A stretch of DNA of 64,000 bases from contig NZ_JACHXI010000014.1 of assembly GCF_014191985.1 (NCBI RefSeq), positions 42,524-106,523 of the forward strand, written 5' to 3'. Shown one piece after another: positions 28,032-37,140 of the stretch (its first letter is position 1; each line of letters starts with the position of its first letter). Under the pieces are notes generated by a model. It searched no databases and was not told the origin of the DNA. It worked only from the letters and a program-made list of their open reading frames with translations. The DNA comes from Azomonas macrocytogenes. GTDB taxonomy: Bacteria > Pseudomonadota > Gammaproteobacteria > Pseudomonadales > Pseudomonadaceae. Position numbers and translations under genes: made by a program.

Positions 28032-29762
28032 TCAGAAGCGCAGACCGAATTGCGCCAGCAGCCGACTCTGTGACTTACGCTCGCTGATGTTTTCCTGTGC
28101 TCCCAGGGTGTGGGCCAGCATCATTCTGCCGAACAGGTATTTGGAGCCGAGGTTGTAGCTGAGCCCGGCATCCTTCAGCTTTGTTCCGTTGTGTTCGGTG
28201 GTGTAGCCAGCGTTTTCCTGATAAACCCTGCCGATATCGAAGAACACTCCGAGCGAATGCTCGATACCCAGCAGGCCCGGCAATGCATGGCGCAATTCGC
28301 CATTGAACAGGTAGCCGCTGTCTGCGCTGATCCCTTCGGGATATGACTTGACTCCCGAGGTCCCGGAGATGCTCATTTGCTCGCTGCCATCCAGGTTACC
28401 GCTGAGCGATTTCTGCAGGGTCAGGGAAGCGAGTCCTGTCAATGCGTTGGTAAAGGCCATGCTGCCGTACCAGGACAGGTTGAGCTTGGAGAACTCCCCC
28501 AACGTATCGACACCCGCCCTGTTGAAGGCGCGATCCTCACGATTGTCGATATCCAGTCGACCGAAACTGACTCCGCCGGATACCGTGGTGACGATATTGA
28601 AGCCCAGCAGGTTGGTGAAACTGTCCTGCTGCAGGCCCAGTCGTGTCACTTTGATATTCCTGGAGGTCGAGGTGTCCAACTGCTTGATTTCGTCGCGCAG
28701 GCTTTTTCTGGCTAGGTTCAGCGACAGATAAAGGCTCTTTTGACGCGTCCTGATCAGTGGGTAAGAAAGCGTCGCTTCGAAGATTTCGGAAATACCCGAG
28801 GCGTCCAGGTCGGAATATTCTTCGCCGAGCTCATAACTCGTCCGTGACGCTGCCAATGTTGCCCGCAGACCATTGGACGAGAGTGGAAAGGAGTAAGCGA
28901 GCCGTCCGCTTTCCAGTCCCTGTGATTTCCGTTCCGAGCTCATGCCGCTGATGGACAGGCTGTCACCCCAGCCGAGTGGCGAAGCGATATCCAGGCCAAA
29001 GCTCATCCTGTTCTTGCCCGTATAGCGCGAGCCATGATTGTCATACAGCAGATAGCCATTAAGGCGCTTGGAGGATTCGACGTTCACGTCGAAGTCGGAT
29101 GTTCCGAAATCTTCGCCGGGGGCGATGGTTACGGTGGGCATCTCGGCTCCAGGCAGGTCGTAGATCAACAGCATGGCGCGTTCGAGGCTGTCGCGAGTCA
29201 GGGCGGATGACTCCCTGGCCTGATCGAGGATGGCGTACAGTACGCGGTCATTCACCAAGGATTGGTTGTTCAACTGAAACTTGCCGTATTTGCCTACGAT
29301 CACGCGGATCGATAGCACGCCATCCGATGCGTTTTGCCTTGGTACATAGGCTCTTGCCACCAGATAGCCATGGTTGCGGTAGTAGAGCGTGATTTGATTG
29401 GCCGCCTCGACGATTTCGGCCATGGACAAGTCCCTGTTTCGATAGGGGGCCAACAGCGCCAGGAGTTCGGCCTCGTCTACGAATTCAGCGCCTTCCAACC
29501 GAAAATCCCTGACGAAGAGCTTGCGGCCTTCAGGCAAGGTGAACGGTAGTTCTTCCTGCTGGATGATCTGTGGTTTGGGCGCTTCCTGCGGCAGGGGTGC
29601 CTTGGGGGGGGCCGAATCGCGAATGGCATCGGAAATGTCGTAATCAGGCAGGGCCTGGGCAAGGGCGTTTCTGGAAGAGAAATAGCCAATGGACAGGGCT
29701 GATATGACCAATACTCCCCGACAGGTCATATTCCACACAAATAGCCTGAATTGCTCGCTCAC
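28032..29762 (-). CDS. Two-partner secretion transporter (TpsB/FhaC family)
   Basis: A 576-residue outer-membrane protein of the Omp85/ShlB family: signal peptide (about residues 12-36, ending NALAQ), a Pro-rich periplasmic linker, two POTRA domains (about 75-150 and 150-225; LPEGRKLFVRDFRLEGAEF, YLVARAYVPRQ), then a 16-strand barrel that ends in Phe (LAQFGLRF). It exports one or a few TpsA exoproteins through their N-terminal TPS domain. The start is GTG 29762; ATG 29729 is possible. The cognate TpsA gene is divergent across a long AT-rich spacer. Confidence 0.9.
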   Translation of the reverse strand: MSEQFRLFVWNMTCRGVLVISALSIGYFSSRNALAQALPDYDISDAIRDSAPPKAPLPQEAPKPQIIQQEELPFTLPEGRKLFVRDFRLEGAEFVDEAELLALLAPYRNRDLSMAEIVEAANQITLYYRNHGYLVARAYVPRQNASDGVLSIRVIVGKYGKFQLNNQSLVNDRVLYAILDQARESSALTRDSLERAMLLIYDLPGAEMPTVTIAPGEDFGTSDFDVNVESSKRLNGYLLYDNHGSRYTGKNRMSFGLDIASPLGWGDSLSISGMSSERKSQGLESGRLAYSFPLSSNGLRATLAASRTSYELGEEYSDLDASGISEIFEATLSYPLIRTRQKSLYLSLNLARKSLRDEIKQLDTSTSRNIKVTRLGLQQDSFTNLLGFNIVTTVSGGVSFGRLDIDNREDRAFNRAGVDTLGEFSKLNLSWYGSMAFTNALTGLASLTLQKSLSGNLDGSEQMSISGTSGVKSYPEGISADSGYLFNGELRHALPGLLGIEHSLGVFFDIGRVYQENAGYTTEHNGTKLKDAGLSYNLGSKYLFGRMMLAHTLGAQENISERKSQSRLLAQFGLRF

Positions 29763-30659
29763 CGCTAGTTAGCCTCAGCCAAGATAGAAAGTTGTGTCAG
29801 CACTTCACCGGCATGGTTTTCCACCACGCTCAACTGCATGGATACCGGCACTCAGGCGCATGGAGTAAGCCGATACTTAACGTCTGCCTGATATCTTCTG
29901 GAGAGATATCAGGGGACGACCCTGGGTGAGTGCATGGCCGCCTATAACGGGGCTGTGGTCGTCTGGGGTTGCTGTGTTCGCTGGCAAGCAAGGCATGCTT
30001 CTTTCCTCATCCACTAAGGAGTACTGGAATGCACTGGTTCGGTCAGAGAGCATTCCAGCCATGTTGAATCAATGGCGTCAGCCTTAAGCAAAAAGAAAGC
30101 CATGTTTAACGTGGCCGTGGCTATCAGCCACTAATCAGGGTTAATGCCTCGCAATTTATTATGTATTTTGATTTATATGTTTTTCGGGGGTTTCCGACGT
30201 CGATCCGGATAGGTCGTACAGAGCGGTACATTTACTACATTATGTAGCTATGCATACAAAAATGTCGCAAACAAAACAGGGTATGGTTCGGGCGGCCAAA
30301 TGGGGCTTTTACAGACAGGGACAGTGATCGGTTTTTGACGTATTTTTATATTTATATTGTTGTTTTAAGGTGTTTTTATTGATTTATGGCTGAGTGTTCC
30401 GTGTTTGTCTGGGTAGGTGACTCGCTTTGTATGGGGGCTTCTGCCATGTGACGATTCTATTTATATGAATATATTGTTAGTGATAGTGCTGTTCCGCTGT
30501 CTTCCATCGATAAATCAAATATTTATTATATGTAGATAGCTATATTGATTTATCTGGGGTTTCAGCTCTGATGCCTTGTTATACCGGTCTATGGTCCGTT
30601 TTTTGCCTGACGGGTTGCTGCTCTGCTTGACCGAAATTCTTGAGGAGTAAGGGAATACC
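29763..30659. other. Long AT-rich control region between tpsB and tpsA
   Basis: About 900 bases without a credible gene. The part from 30100 to 30640 is strikingly AT-rich (runs of TTTAT, ATATT) against a GC-rich chromosome. Such stretches attract MvaT/H-NS silencers and often mark horizontally gained genes. A GATATC-centred inverted repeat at 29887-29913 is listed separately. Confidence 0.6.
29887..29913. repeat. Perfect 10-base inverted repeat upstream of tpsB
   Basis: CCTGATATCT (29887-29896) and AGATATCAGG (29904-29913) flank TCTGGAG, 125 bases before the tpsB start. It could be a regulator site or a hairpin; no T-run follows on either side. Confidence 0.55.
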
Positions 30660-30737
30660 ATGGCTCGTTCTTTGCCCCAGCGGTGCTCGTTGTATCAGAC
30701 CCTGCCTTTGCCTTTCTGTAGTGAGACGATCAATTGA
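30660..30737 (+). CDS. 25-codon leader ORF coupled to tpsA
   Basis: ATG 30660 opens a 25-codon frame (MARSLPQRCSLYQ…) with a strong ribosome site, AGGAGTAAGG, about 8 bases upstream. It ends in TGA at 30735-30737, whose last base is the first base of the tpsA ATG (TGATG). The tpsA start itself has only a poor ribosome site, so tpsA translation may depend on reading this leader. The peptide's own function, if any, is unknown. An alternative is that it is the remnant of a frameshifted tpsA N-terminus. Confidence 0.5.
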   Translation: MARSLPQRCSLYQTLPLPFCSETIN

Positions 30738-33700
30738 TGGCTCGCTCTGGATTGTGTCTGGTCATCTCGGCTGCGTTCTGGGCCTTGCCCCGCTTGCCGC
30801 TGGCTGCTCCAGTGATTGGTAACGGCGGAGTTTCCAGCGGCGCAGCAGTGATCAGTCAGTCAGGCGCGGTCACCACTGTCGATCAAGCCACTGCCAAGGC
30901 GACCATCAACTGGCAGAGTTTCGGTGTCGCTCCTTCCGAGACGGTCAATTTCAAGCAGCCGGATAGCTCCTCAATCACCCTCAACCGGGTCATCGGTAGT
31001 GAGAAGAGCGTGATCGACGGTGCGCTGAACGCCAATGGCCAAGTGTTTCTGATCAATTCCAATGGTGTGTTGTTCGGCCATGGTTCGCGAGTCAATACCG
31101 CTGGCTTGGTGGGTAGCACGCTGGATCTCAGCGATCAGGATTTCAATGCCGGCACCTATCGGTTCAAAGCCAATGGCACCAGAGGCAGTGTGGTCAACCA
31201 GGGCAGCCTGACCACTGGCGTGGGAGGGTATGTCGCCCTGCTGGGCAGCCAGGTCTCCAACCAGGGTGTGGTGACAGCCACCTGGGGGACGGTGGCATTG
31301 GCCAGTGGAGAGCGAATCAATCTGCGTTTCGACGGGAATTCGCTGTTGGGCCTCGATATTGAGCAAGGGGTTCTGGATGCCTTGGTAGAAAACCGCAAGG
31401 CCATCTACGCCGACGGCGGTACAGTGATCCTGACTGCCCAGGCGGCGGATGATTTGCTGACGGCCCAAGTGAACAATACCGGGCTTATTCAGGCGCAAAG
31501 TATCGACGATTTGCTGGGAGAGGTGCGTATCGATGCCCATGGTGGTACGACAACCCTCGATGGAACCCTGGATGTTTCTTCTACTACCGGCAGCGCCGGG
31601 CGTATCACGGCCCAGGCCGGACGTTTTGGCATCGCGCCGACTACCCGCTTGCTGGCAAGCGGGGCCGGGGGTCACCAGGATGGTCTGCTGGCATTGAGCA
31701 GTAGTGGTCCGTTCAGTATCGGCGATGGCAGTTCGACACTGGATGCGATAGCGCTGAACACCGCCCTGGCCCAGCTTTCGGTGGATCTGACCGCCGGCAG
31801 TGGCAACCTTGAGGTGAATGCTCCGGTCAACTGGTCTGCCCATACTTTCGGGCTGCATTCCAGTCAGGATATCAACATCAACGCAATTCTGACGGCCACT
31901 GGCGATGCCAGTTTCCTGGCCACCTGGGGCCAGTCCGTCAGGACTGCCGTTTCCGACTACGATGGCTACCGGGCCCTGGTGGATCCGCAGTTCGACGAGC
32001 GCCTCTACGGCATCAATATGGCTTTCGATACAGATGCGATGGGGCAGCACAACGATCGCTTTAAAGGCCGCATCGATTTCGACAGCCGCGGTACGGTCAC
32101 CCTGGGACAGCCGGGCCAAGTACAGGCATACAAAGTAATCAATACTGCCAGTGAGTTGCAGGCGGTCGGTATGCAGGGAAACTATATCCTGGGACGTGAT
32201 ATCAATCTCAGCCAGGTTGGAAACTGGACGCCACTGGCCAGTGGCGGGGTCTTCAACGGCCATTTCAACGGGTTTGGCCATGTTATTGCCAATCTGAAAT
32301 CCACTACTAATGGCTTGTTTCGTACGCTTGGCAGCACCCAATATGCCGGCAGCAACTGGAGAAGCTATCAGATCAGCGGGCCTTCGCTGGTGAACCTGGG
32401 GTTGACGGGGGTGGATATCCAGGTGGCGGATGCCGGCTATAACAGCATTGGAGCGCTGGTCGGAACTGCGGATGGAATCCTGAAGAATGTATTCGCCGCC
32501 GGTCATATCAACGCTACCCAGGCCCCCATGGAAAGTGGCTATGTAGGGGGGATGGCAGGTCGTATCCAGGGGCTTGCGCAAAACAGCTATGCCAGGGTCG
32601 AGGTGGCCAGCCATAACTATCTCTATTCCGGCGGTTTTGGCGGATGGATTGCAGGTAGTGCCCGCCTGGCTAACGATTATGCCGCTGGCAACGTGACGGT
32701 AACGGCCGATCCCGGCATGTTCACGTTGCGCAACGGATTGATGATGTCGGCCGGGGGATTTGTCGGAAGTTTCGATGGCGACACCATTACCAGCTCCTAC
32801 GCGACTGGAAATGTCCAGGGCGGCTGGTATCTCGGTGGGTTCGTCGGCCAGATTTCCAGCACCGGGGCCATCTACCGCAGTTATGCCACCGGCAATGTCA
32901 CGCTGGACGACCGGGTTTCTCCTCCGCTTTTGCCAGAAGGCAATCCGTTCAACGTGGAGTGGCGTAATACGGGAGCGGCTGGTGGCTTCGTCGGGTATAG
33001 CAATGGGACCATTGCTCGTTCCGCCTCTTCCGGTCGGGTAAGTGCCGTTTCGGGTAGTACAGTCGCCCTGGGTGGTTTCTCGGGCTATACGAATAGTCTG
33101 GATATTGCGTTTTCCATCAATAATTACTGGAATATAGAAACCAGTGGCATCAGTTTCATCGGCCGTGGCGAAGGCGTCGTTCCTGACCATAGCTCCCACC
33201 ACGGCGAGGGATGGTCAAGTAGTGGTAGTGCCACCCCGGTTGCCGATGCCCTTGGCTTGACTCCTGAACAGCTGCATAGAGGTTCCCAGGGGTTGACCGC
33301 CGAGCAGTTTGCCAATGTGCAGCAGTATCAGAATGGCCCCATCGGACAATCGGTAGCCAATCAGACATCCGCTCAAGCGGCGGCCGAAGCAGCTGCGCAA
33401 CAGGCCGCTGCTGAAGCTGCAGCCCAGCAGGTTGCCGCCCAAGTGGCTGCCGAGGCGGCTGCACAACAACAGGCCGCTGCCCAGGCTGCGGCTCAACAAG
33501 CCGCTGCTCAAGCCTCCGCCCAGCACACCGCTGCCCAGGCTGCGGTACCAGTCACTCGCCAGCAGAATCGCGCAGTACAGGCCCTCAGCGAGGCTACGCG
33601 TATCCGTGACCGCTACCAACAGGAGCTGGCCAAAACCTCGGCCGCGACACTGAAGGTCGCATCTTCTGGCATGCCTCTGGCTCCGCCGGTCGACGAGCAC

Positions 33701-33826
33701 ATCCATTTCAACGACGCTGGAAGTTTTTCCGCCAATATTCGTAGTATCTCGGTGGACGGCGTGCAATTCGATCTGGAAGATGAAGGTCAGGACGAAGGCG
33801 GGACGCAGGGAAAAGAAGCTCGATAA
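30737..33826 (+). CDS. Two-partner secretion exoprotein (TpsA) with GLUG repeats and Ala/Gln coil
   Basis: A 1029-residue secreted protein. A signal peptide (residues 1-25, ending LPLAA) precedes a TPS/haemagglutination-activity domain (about 30-270: INWQSFGVAPSETVNFKQP, VFLINSNGVLFG in place of the usual NPNG, GGYVALLGSQVSNQG). Next come beta-helix segments and GLUG repeats (about 505-800: FNGHFNGFGHVIANL, GGFVGSFDGDTI, GGFVGYSNGTIARS). A His cluster DHSSHHGEGW (about 817-826) is followed by an Ala/Gln/Glu coiled coil (about 877-938) and an acidic C-terminus. It is probably released or anchored at the surface through the divergent TpsB. Adhesin, or metal/haem binding like HxuA, are both possible. 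Confidence 0.85.
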   Translation: MARSGLCLVISAAFWALPRLPLAAPVIGNGGVSSGAAVISQSGAVTTVDQATAKATINWQSFGVAPSETVNFKQPDSSSITLNRVIGSEKSVIDGALNANGQVFLINSNGVLFGHGSRVNTAGLVGSTLDLSDQDFNAGTYRFKANGTRGSVVNQGSLTTGVGGYVALLGSQVSNQGVVTATWGTVALASGERINLRFDGNSLLGLDIEQGVLDALVENRKAIYADGGTVILTAQAADDLLTAQVNNTGLIQAQSIDDLLGEVRIDAHGGTTTLDGTLDVSSTTGSAGRITAQAGRFGIAPTTRLLASGAGGHQDGLLALSSSGPFSIGDGSSTLDAIALNTALAQLSVDLTAGSGNLEVNAPVNWSAHTFGLHSSQDININAILTATGDASFLATWGQSVRTAVSDYDGYRALVDPQFDERLYGINMAFDTDAMGQHNDRFKGRIDFDSRGTVTLGQPGQVQAYKVINTASELQAVGMQGNYILGRDINLSQVGNWTPLASGGVFNGHFNGFGHVIANLKSTTNGLFRTLGSTQYAGSNWRSYQISGPSLVNLGLTGVDIQVADAGYNSIGALVGTADGILKNVFAAGHINATQAPMESGYVGGMAGRIQGLAQNSYARVEVASHNYLYSGGFGGWIAGSARLANDYAAGNVTVTADPGMFTLRNGLMMSAGGFVGSFDGDTITSSYATGNVQGGWYLGGFVGQISSTGAIYRSYATGNVTLDDRVSPPLLPEGNPFNVEWRNTGAAGGFVGYSNGTIARSASSGRVSAVSGSTVALGGFSGYTNSLDIAFSINNYWNIETSGISFIGRGEGVVPDHSSHHGEGWSSSGSATPVADALGLTPEQLHRGSQGLTAEQFANVQQYQNGPIGQSVANQTSAQAAAEAAAQQAAAEAAAQQVAAQVAAEAAAQQQAAAQAAAQQAAAQASAQHTAAQAAVPVTRQQNRAVQALSEATRIRDRYQQELAKTSAATLKVASSGMPLAPPVDEHIHFNDAGSFSANIRSISVDGVQFDLEDEGQDEGGTQGKEAR
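33370..33550 (+). repeat. Ala/Gln/Glu low-complexity repeat in tpsA
   Basis: The DNA repeats variants of GCTGC-GCAACAGGCC, coding for AAAEAAAQQ-like units over about 60 residues. It should form a long alanine-rich coiled coil and could vary in length by recombination. Confidence 0.7.
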
Positions 33827-34037
33827 TGCTCAAACAGGGATTGTCCCGTACAGGTGTCGGTGGCGAAAGGCTTCGTCCTGCGCAGGTATTCACGCGATGA
33901 GTGCATTGCTTTCCGATCATTGTGTGAGTATCGGACGGTTGAATGCCTTATCCATGTAGAGCCTTGGTAAACATCCTGGGAAGGAGGGCTGACCGAGGCT
34001 GCCCAATGTCGTCTCCGTTCCTGACAGGTGTTTCCAA

Positions 34038-35090
34038 ATGAGCCGTCCCGTTTCTCCGTGTTCGGCTTCTAAACGGCGTCCTGCTGCGTCGATATTGCTC
34101 CCGTTACTCATCCTGTTGGTGGTTGTCATCACCCTGGTTGCCCTCGGAACAGGGCGCTATCCGGTCAGTATCCTGGATATTTTGCGATTTTCCGCTGGCC
34201 TCATCGGCTGGTCGCAACTGGAGCCGGCTCAATTCGATTTGATGTACAACCTGCTGGTCGAAATACGTCTTCCGCGCGTACTTGCTGCTCTTTTGCTGGG
34301 GGCAGCCCTGGCGGTATCCGGGGCGGCCTTTCAGGGGGTATTCCGCAATCCGCTGGTATCACCCAACCTGCTGGGGGTGCTTTCCGGTTCGGCCTTCGGT
34401 GCGGCGCTTGGTATGTTGCTGGGCGGTAACTGGTTGCTGATCCAGCTAGTGGCCTTTGCATGTGGGTTGGTGGCTGTCGGACTGGCGTTGGCGATTGCCC
34501 ATGCCTTCGGTCAGGGATCGTTGATCATGCTGGTGCTCGGCGGAATTGTTTCTGGCGCTCTGTTTGCAGCACTGCTGTCGACGGTGAAATATGTCGCCGA
34601 TCCCTACAATGAATTACCGGCAATCACCCTCTGGCTGATGGGTAGCCTGGCGTCGGTGGAGATCCGCGAGGTCCTCTGGGCAGCGATTCCCATGGGGGCA
34701 GCGATTGTCGCGTTGTGTGCCTCTGGTCGCTGGCTGGATGCCTTGGCAATGGGGGATGATGAGGCGCGTACGCTGGGCGTGCCGGTTGCTTTGGTGCGCT
34801 ATGGGGTGATCGGTTGCGCTACCTTGCTTGGTGCGCTGACGGTCTCGCTGGCCGGCATGATTGGCTGGGTTGGCTTGATCGTACCGCATGTCGCGAGGCT
34901 GCTTTGCGGGCCCGGCCATAGCCGGTTGCTGCCGGTCTCGACATTGCTGGGGGCAAGCTTTCTGCTGATGGCCGACCTGCTGGCTCGCAGCCTGGCCGAT
35001 AGTGAAATCCCTATCGGTATTGTCACCGAATTGCTGGGCATTCCGGTATTCCTGCTGGTGTTACGCCGTGTGCGCCGGGGATGGAACTGA
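34038..35090 (+). CDS. FecCD-family ABC importer permease
   Basis: A 350-residue inner-membrane permease with about ten hydrophobic helices and the FecCD/BtuC signatures LPRVLAALLLGAALAVSGA, FQGVFRNPLVSPNLLGV and the cytosolic coupling segment LGVPVALVRYG. It forms the channel for chelated metal (siderophore, haem, cobalamin or molybdate) taken from the binding protein encoded two genes on. The stop overlaps the ATPase start (TGATG). The gene begins 211 bases after tpsA on the same strand. Confidence 0.9.
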   Translation: MSRPVSPCSASKRRPAASILLPLLILLVVVITLVALGTGRYPVSILDILRFSAGLIGWSQLEPAQFDLMYNLLVEIRLPRVLAALLLGAALAVSGAAFQGVFRNPLVSPNLLGVLSGSAFGAALGMLLGGNWLLIQLVAFACGLVAVGLALAIAHAFGQGSLIMLVLGGIVSGALFAALLSTVKYVADPYNELPAITLWLMGSLASVEIREVLWAAIPMGAAIVALCASGRWLDALAMGDDEARTLGVPVALVRYGVIGCATLLGALTVSLAGMIGWVGLIVPHVARLLCGPGHSRLLPVSTLLGASFLLMADLLARSLADSEIPIGIVTELLGIPVFLLVLRRVRRGWN

Positions 35091-35866
35091 TGTCGATGGA
35101 GCCGGGAGTACTGCGTGCCTGTGGACTGCGCTTCGAGCGGGCCGGACGCACTGTGCTGGATGGCATCGACCTGAGCCTGGCATCTGGCGATATTCTCGCC
35201 TTGCTGGGCGTCAACGGTGCCGGCAAGACGACGTTGCTGCGCTGTCTGCTCGGCTTGCTACGACCTTGTGCTGGTCAGGTCAGTCTGGATGGTGCGCCAC
35301 TGGCCAGTTTGTCGCGGCAGCGTCTGGCCTGTCGTCTGGCCTATGTTCCCCAAGCCCATGTCGCCCCGTTTCCTTTTAGTGTACGTGAGGTCGTTACCCT
35401 GGGACGGCTACCTTACCAGGGGCCGTTCGGGGCTGCGGGCGCAACCGATCTTGATGCGGTGGAAAGCGCGATCGACCAACTCGGGATCGGGGCCTTGGCC
35501 GAACGGCCCTATACCGAGTTGTCCGGTGGCGAACGCCAGCTCACCCTGATCGCCCGTGCCCTGGCGCAAGGAGCACGCCTTTTGATCATGGATGAGCCTG
35601 TAAGCGGCCTCGATTTTGGTCATCAGATACGCCTGCTCCGGCATCTCGAACGCCTTGCCGCAGATGGCTACGGCATCCTCAAGACAACCCATCATCCCGA
35701 TCACGCCCTGGCCTGTGCCAGCCGCGTGGCAGTTCTGCATCAAGGGCGCATCGAGGTCGATGATGTGCCGGACAAAGTGCTGACGCCGGAACGAATCCGG
35801 CGCTTGTACCGGGTGGATGTGGAGGTGCTGCGGGTTTCCGGCGGACGCAGCGTAGTGATTTATTAG
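35090..35866 (+). CDS. FecE-family ABC importer ATPase
   Basis: A 258-residue ATPase: Walker A GVNGAGKTT, Q-loop around YVPQAHVAPF, signature LSGGERQL, Walker B LLIMDEPVSGLD and the H-loop (LKTTHHPDHA). ATG 35090 shares its A with the permease stop; an in-frame ATG at 35081 would overlap more and has a weaker site. It powers uptake through the preceding permease. Confidence 0.9.
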   Translation: MSMEPGVLRACGLRFERAGRTVLDGIDLSLASGDILALLGVNGAGKTTLLRCLLGLLRPCAGQVSLDGAPLASLSRQRLACRLAYVPQAHVAPFPFSVREVVTLGRLPYQGPFGAAGATDLDAVESAIDQLGIGALAERPYTELSGGERQLTLIARALAQGARLLIMDEPVSGLDFGHQIRLLRHLERLAADGYGILKTTHHPDHALACASRVAVLHQGRIEVDDVPDKVLTPERIRRLYRVDVEVLRVSGGRSVVIY

Positions 35867-35952
35867 ATGCAATCAATGGAGCCTGCCGTAAGTCGGCGTG
35901 AGCTGTCAGGTGGTAGGTATTTTCAAGGACTGTCAGAGGTTTTGGAGGCTGA

Positions 35953-37119
35953 GTGACCCTTCTTCATTGTTCGTGGCGTTCGTGGCGCCTGCCATGGGGT
36001 TCCGTATCCCGCCGATTATGCAACCTGCAGAATGGCTCTGTGGCCCGCCAGCGGACCTGGTTGGCATTGGGGATCGGCCTGGCCTTGTCACTGACCACCT
36101 TGGAGGCCATGGCCCGGCCAGTGACCGATATGCTCGGGCGTACTGTCGAGGTACCCGAACGTATCGACCGGGTAATCGGTGCCGCACCACCGGTCACGGC
36201 GCTGCTTTATGCGCTGGCGCCGGAGCACGTGGTGGGGCTGAATATGCCTTTCTTGCCTGGCGACGAGCGCTTCGTCGGAGCTCGGTTGCCCGCCTTGCCT
36301 GTCGTTGGCGGAATACTTGGCCACGGTCGGCGCATGCAGCCCGAGGCTATCCTGGAACTGCGTCCGGATATCGCCCTGTCCTGGGCTGGAGCCGCCGTTC
36401 CAGTGGCCAGTATCGACGAGACGATCCGTTTTTTCGAGCAGGTGGGGGTGCCGGTTCTGTTCGTGCGGCTCGATACGCTCACCGACTGGCCGGCGGCGTT
36501 CGAGTTCGTCGGGCGACTGCTGGGCCGCCAGCCGCGGGCTGCCGAGCTGGGTGCAGTCATTACCGATGCCCTGACCCGGGTCGGCCAGGCGGTGGCAGAT
36601 GTTCCGCAGGCTGAGCGCAAGCGTGTTTACTACGCCGAGGGCGTGGATGGCCTGGCGACTGAATGCCATGGCTCCTTCCACGTCGAGCCCATCGATCTCG
36701 CCGGTGGCTATAACGTACACCGCTGCACGCCTAGCTCCTATGTGGGCATGGAAAAAGTGAGCCTGGAACAAGTATTGGCCTACGATCCCGAGGTGATTCT
36801 GGTTCAGGATGCCGGTTTTCTCTCCCGTCTCGATGAGCATGGCCCCTGGCGCCGGGTGCGTGCGGTACGCGACGGACAAGTCCTGCGGGTACCGCAGAGT
36901 CCGCTCAACTGGCTGGATCGACCACCATCCTTTATGCGCGCTCTGGGGATTCAGTGGCTTGCTCACGCGCTTTATCCGGAGCGCTTTCCCTTCGAGGTGC
37001 AAAGCGCTACTCGTGATTTCTACGCGCGCTTTTTCGGGGTTGCGCTCGATAATGCCGATCTTGAACGCCTGTTGGATGCCACCGCCTCACCTGGCCCCTC
37101 TCATCAGCATCATCACTGA
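35953..37119 (+). CDS. Chelate-binding periplasmic protein (FecB/BtuF/MolA type) with His tail
   Basis: A class III binding protein: signal helix TWLALGIGLALSLTTLEAMA, then VTDMLGRTVEVPERIDRVIG, ALYALAPEHVVGL, MQPEAILELRPDIALS and YDPEVILVQD, the usual two-lobed fold. GTG 35953 has GGAGG 5 bases upstream and gives a 388-residue protein with an unusually long N-terminus; GTG 36040 would give a standard signal peptide. The last five residues are HQHHH, an unusual metal-binding end. The ligand (Fe-siderophore, haem, cobalamin, molybdate/tungstate or another metal complex) cannot be told from sequence. No TonB-dependent receptor is in the window. Confidence 0.85.
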   Translation: MTLLHCSWRSWRLPWGSVSRRLCNLQNGSVARQRTWLALGIGLALSLTTLEAMARPVTDMLGRTVEVPERIDRVIGAAPPVTALLYALAPEHVVGLNMPFLPGDERFVGARLPALPVVGGILGHGRRMQPEAILELRPDIALSWAGAAVPVASIDETIRFFEQVGVPVLFVRLDTLTDWPAAFEFVGRLLGRQPRAAELGAVITDALTRVGQAVADVPQAERKRVYYAEGVDGLATECHGSFHVEPIDLAGGYNVHRCTPSSYVGMEKVSLEQVLAYDPEVILVQDAGFLSRLDEHGPWRRVRAVRDGQVLRVPQSPLNWLDRPPSFMRALGIQWLAHALYPERFPFEVQSATRDFYARFFGVALDNADLERLLDATASPGPSHQHHH

Positions 37120-37140
37120 CTCCGAGCGGTGGGCAGCGCT

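Noticed and set aside
29877..30062. Minus-strand 61-codon frame in the tpsB-tpsA spacer
   Set aside because: No ribosome site, no family, and it overlaps the perfect inverted repeat.
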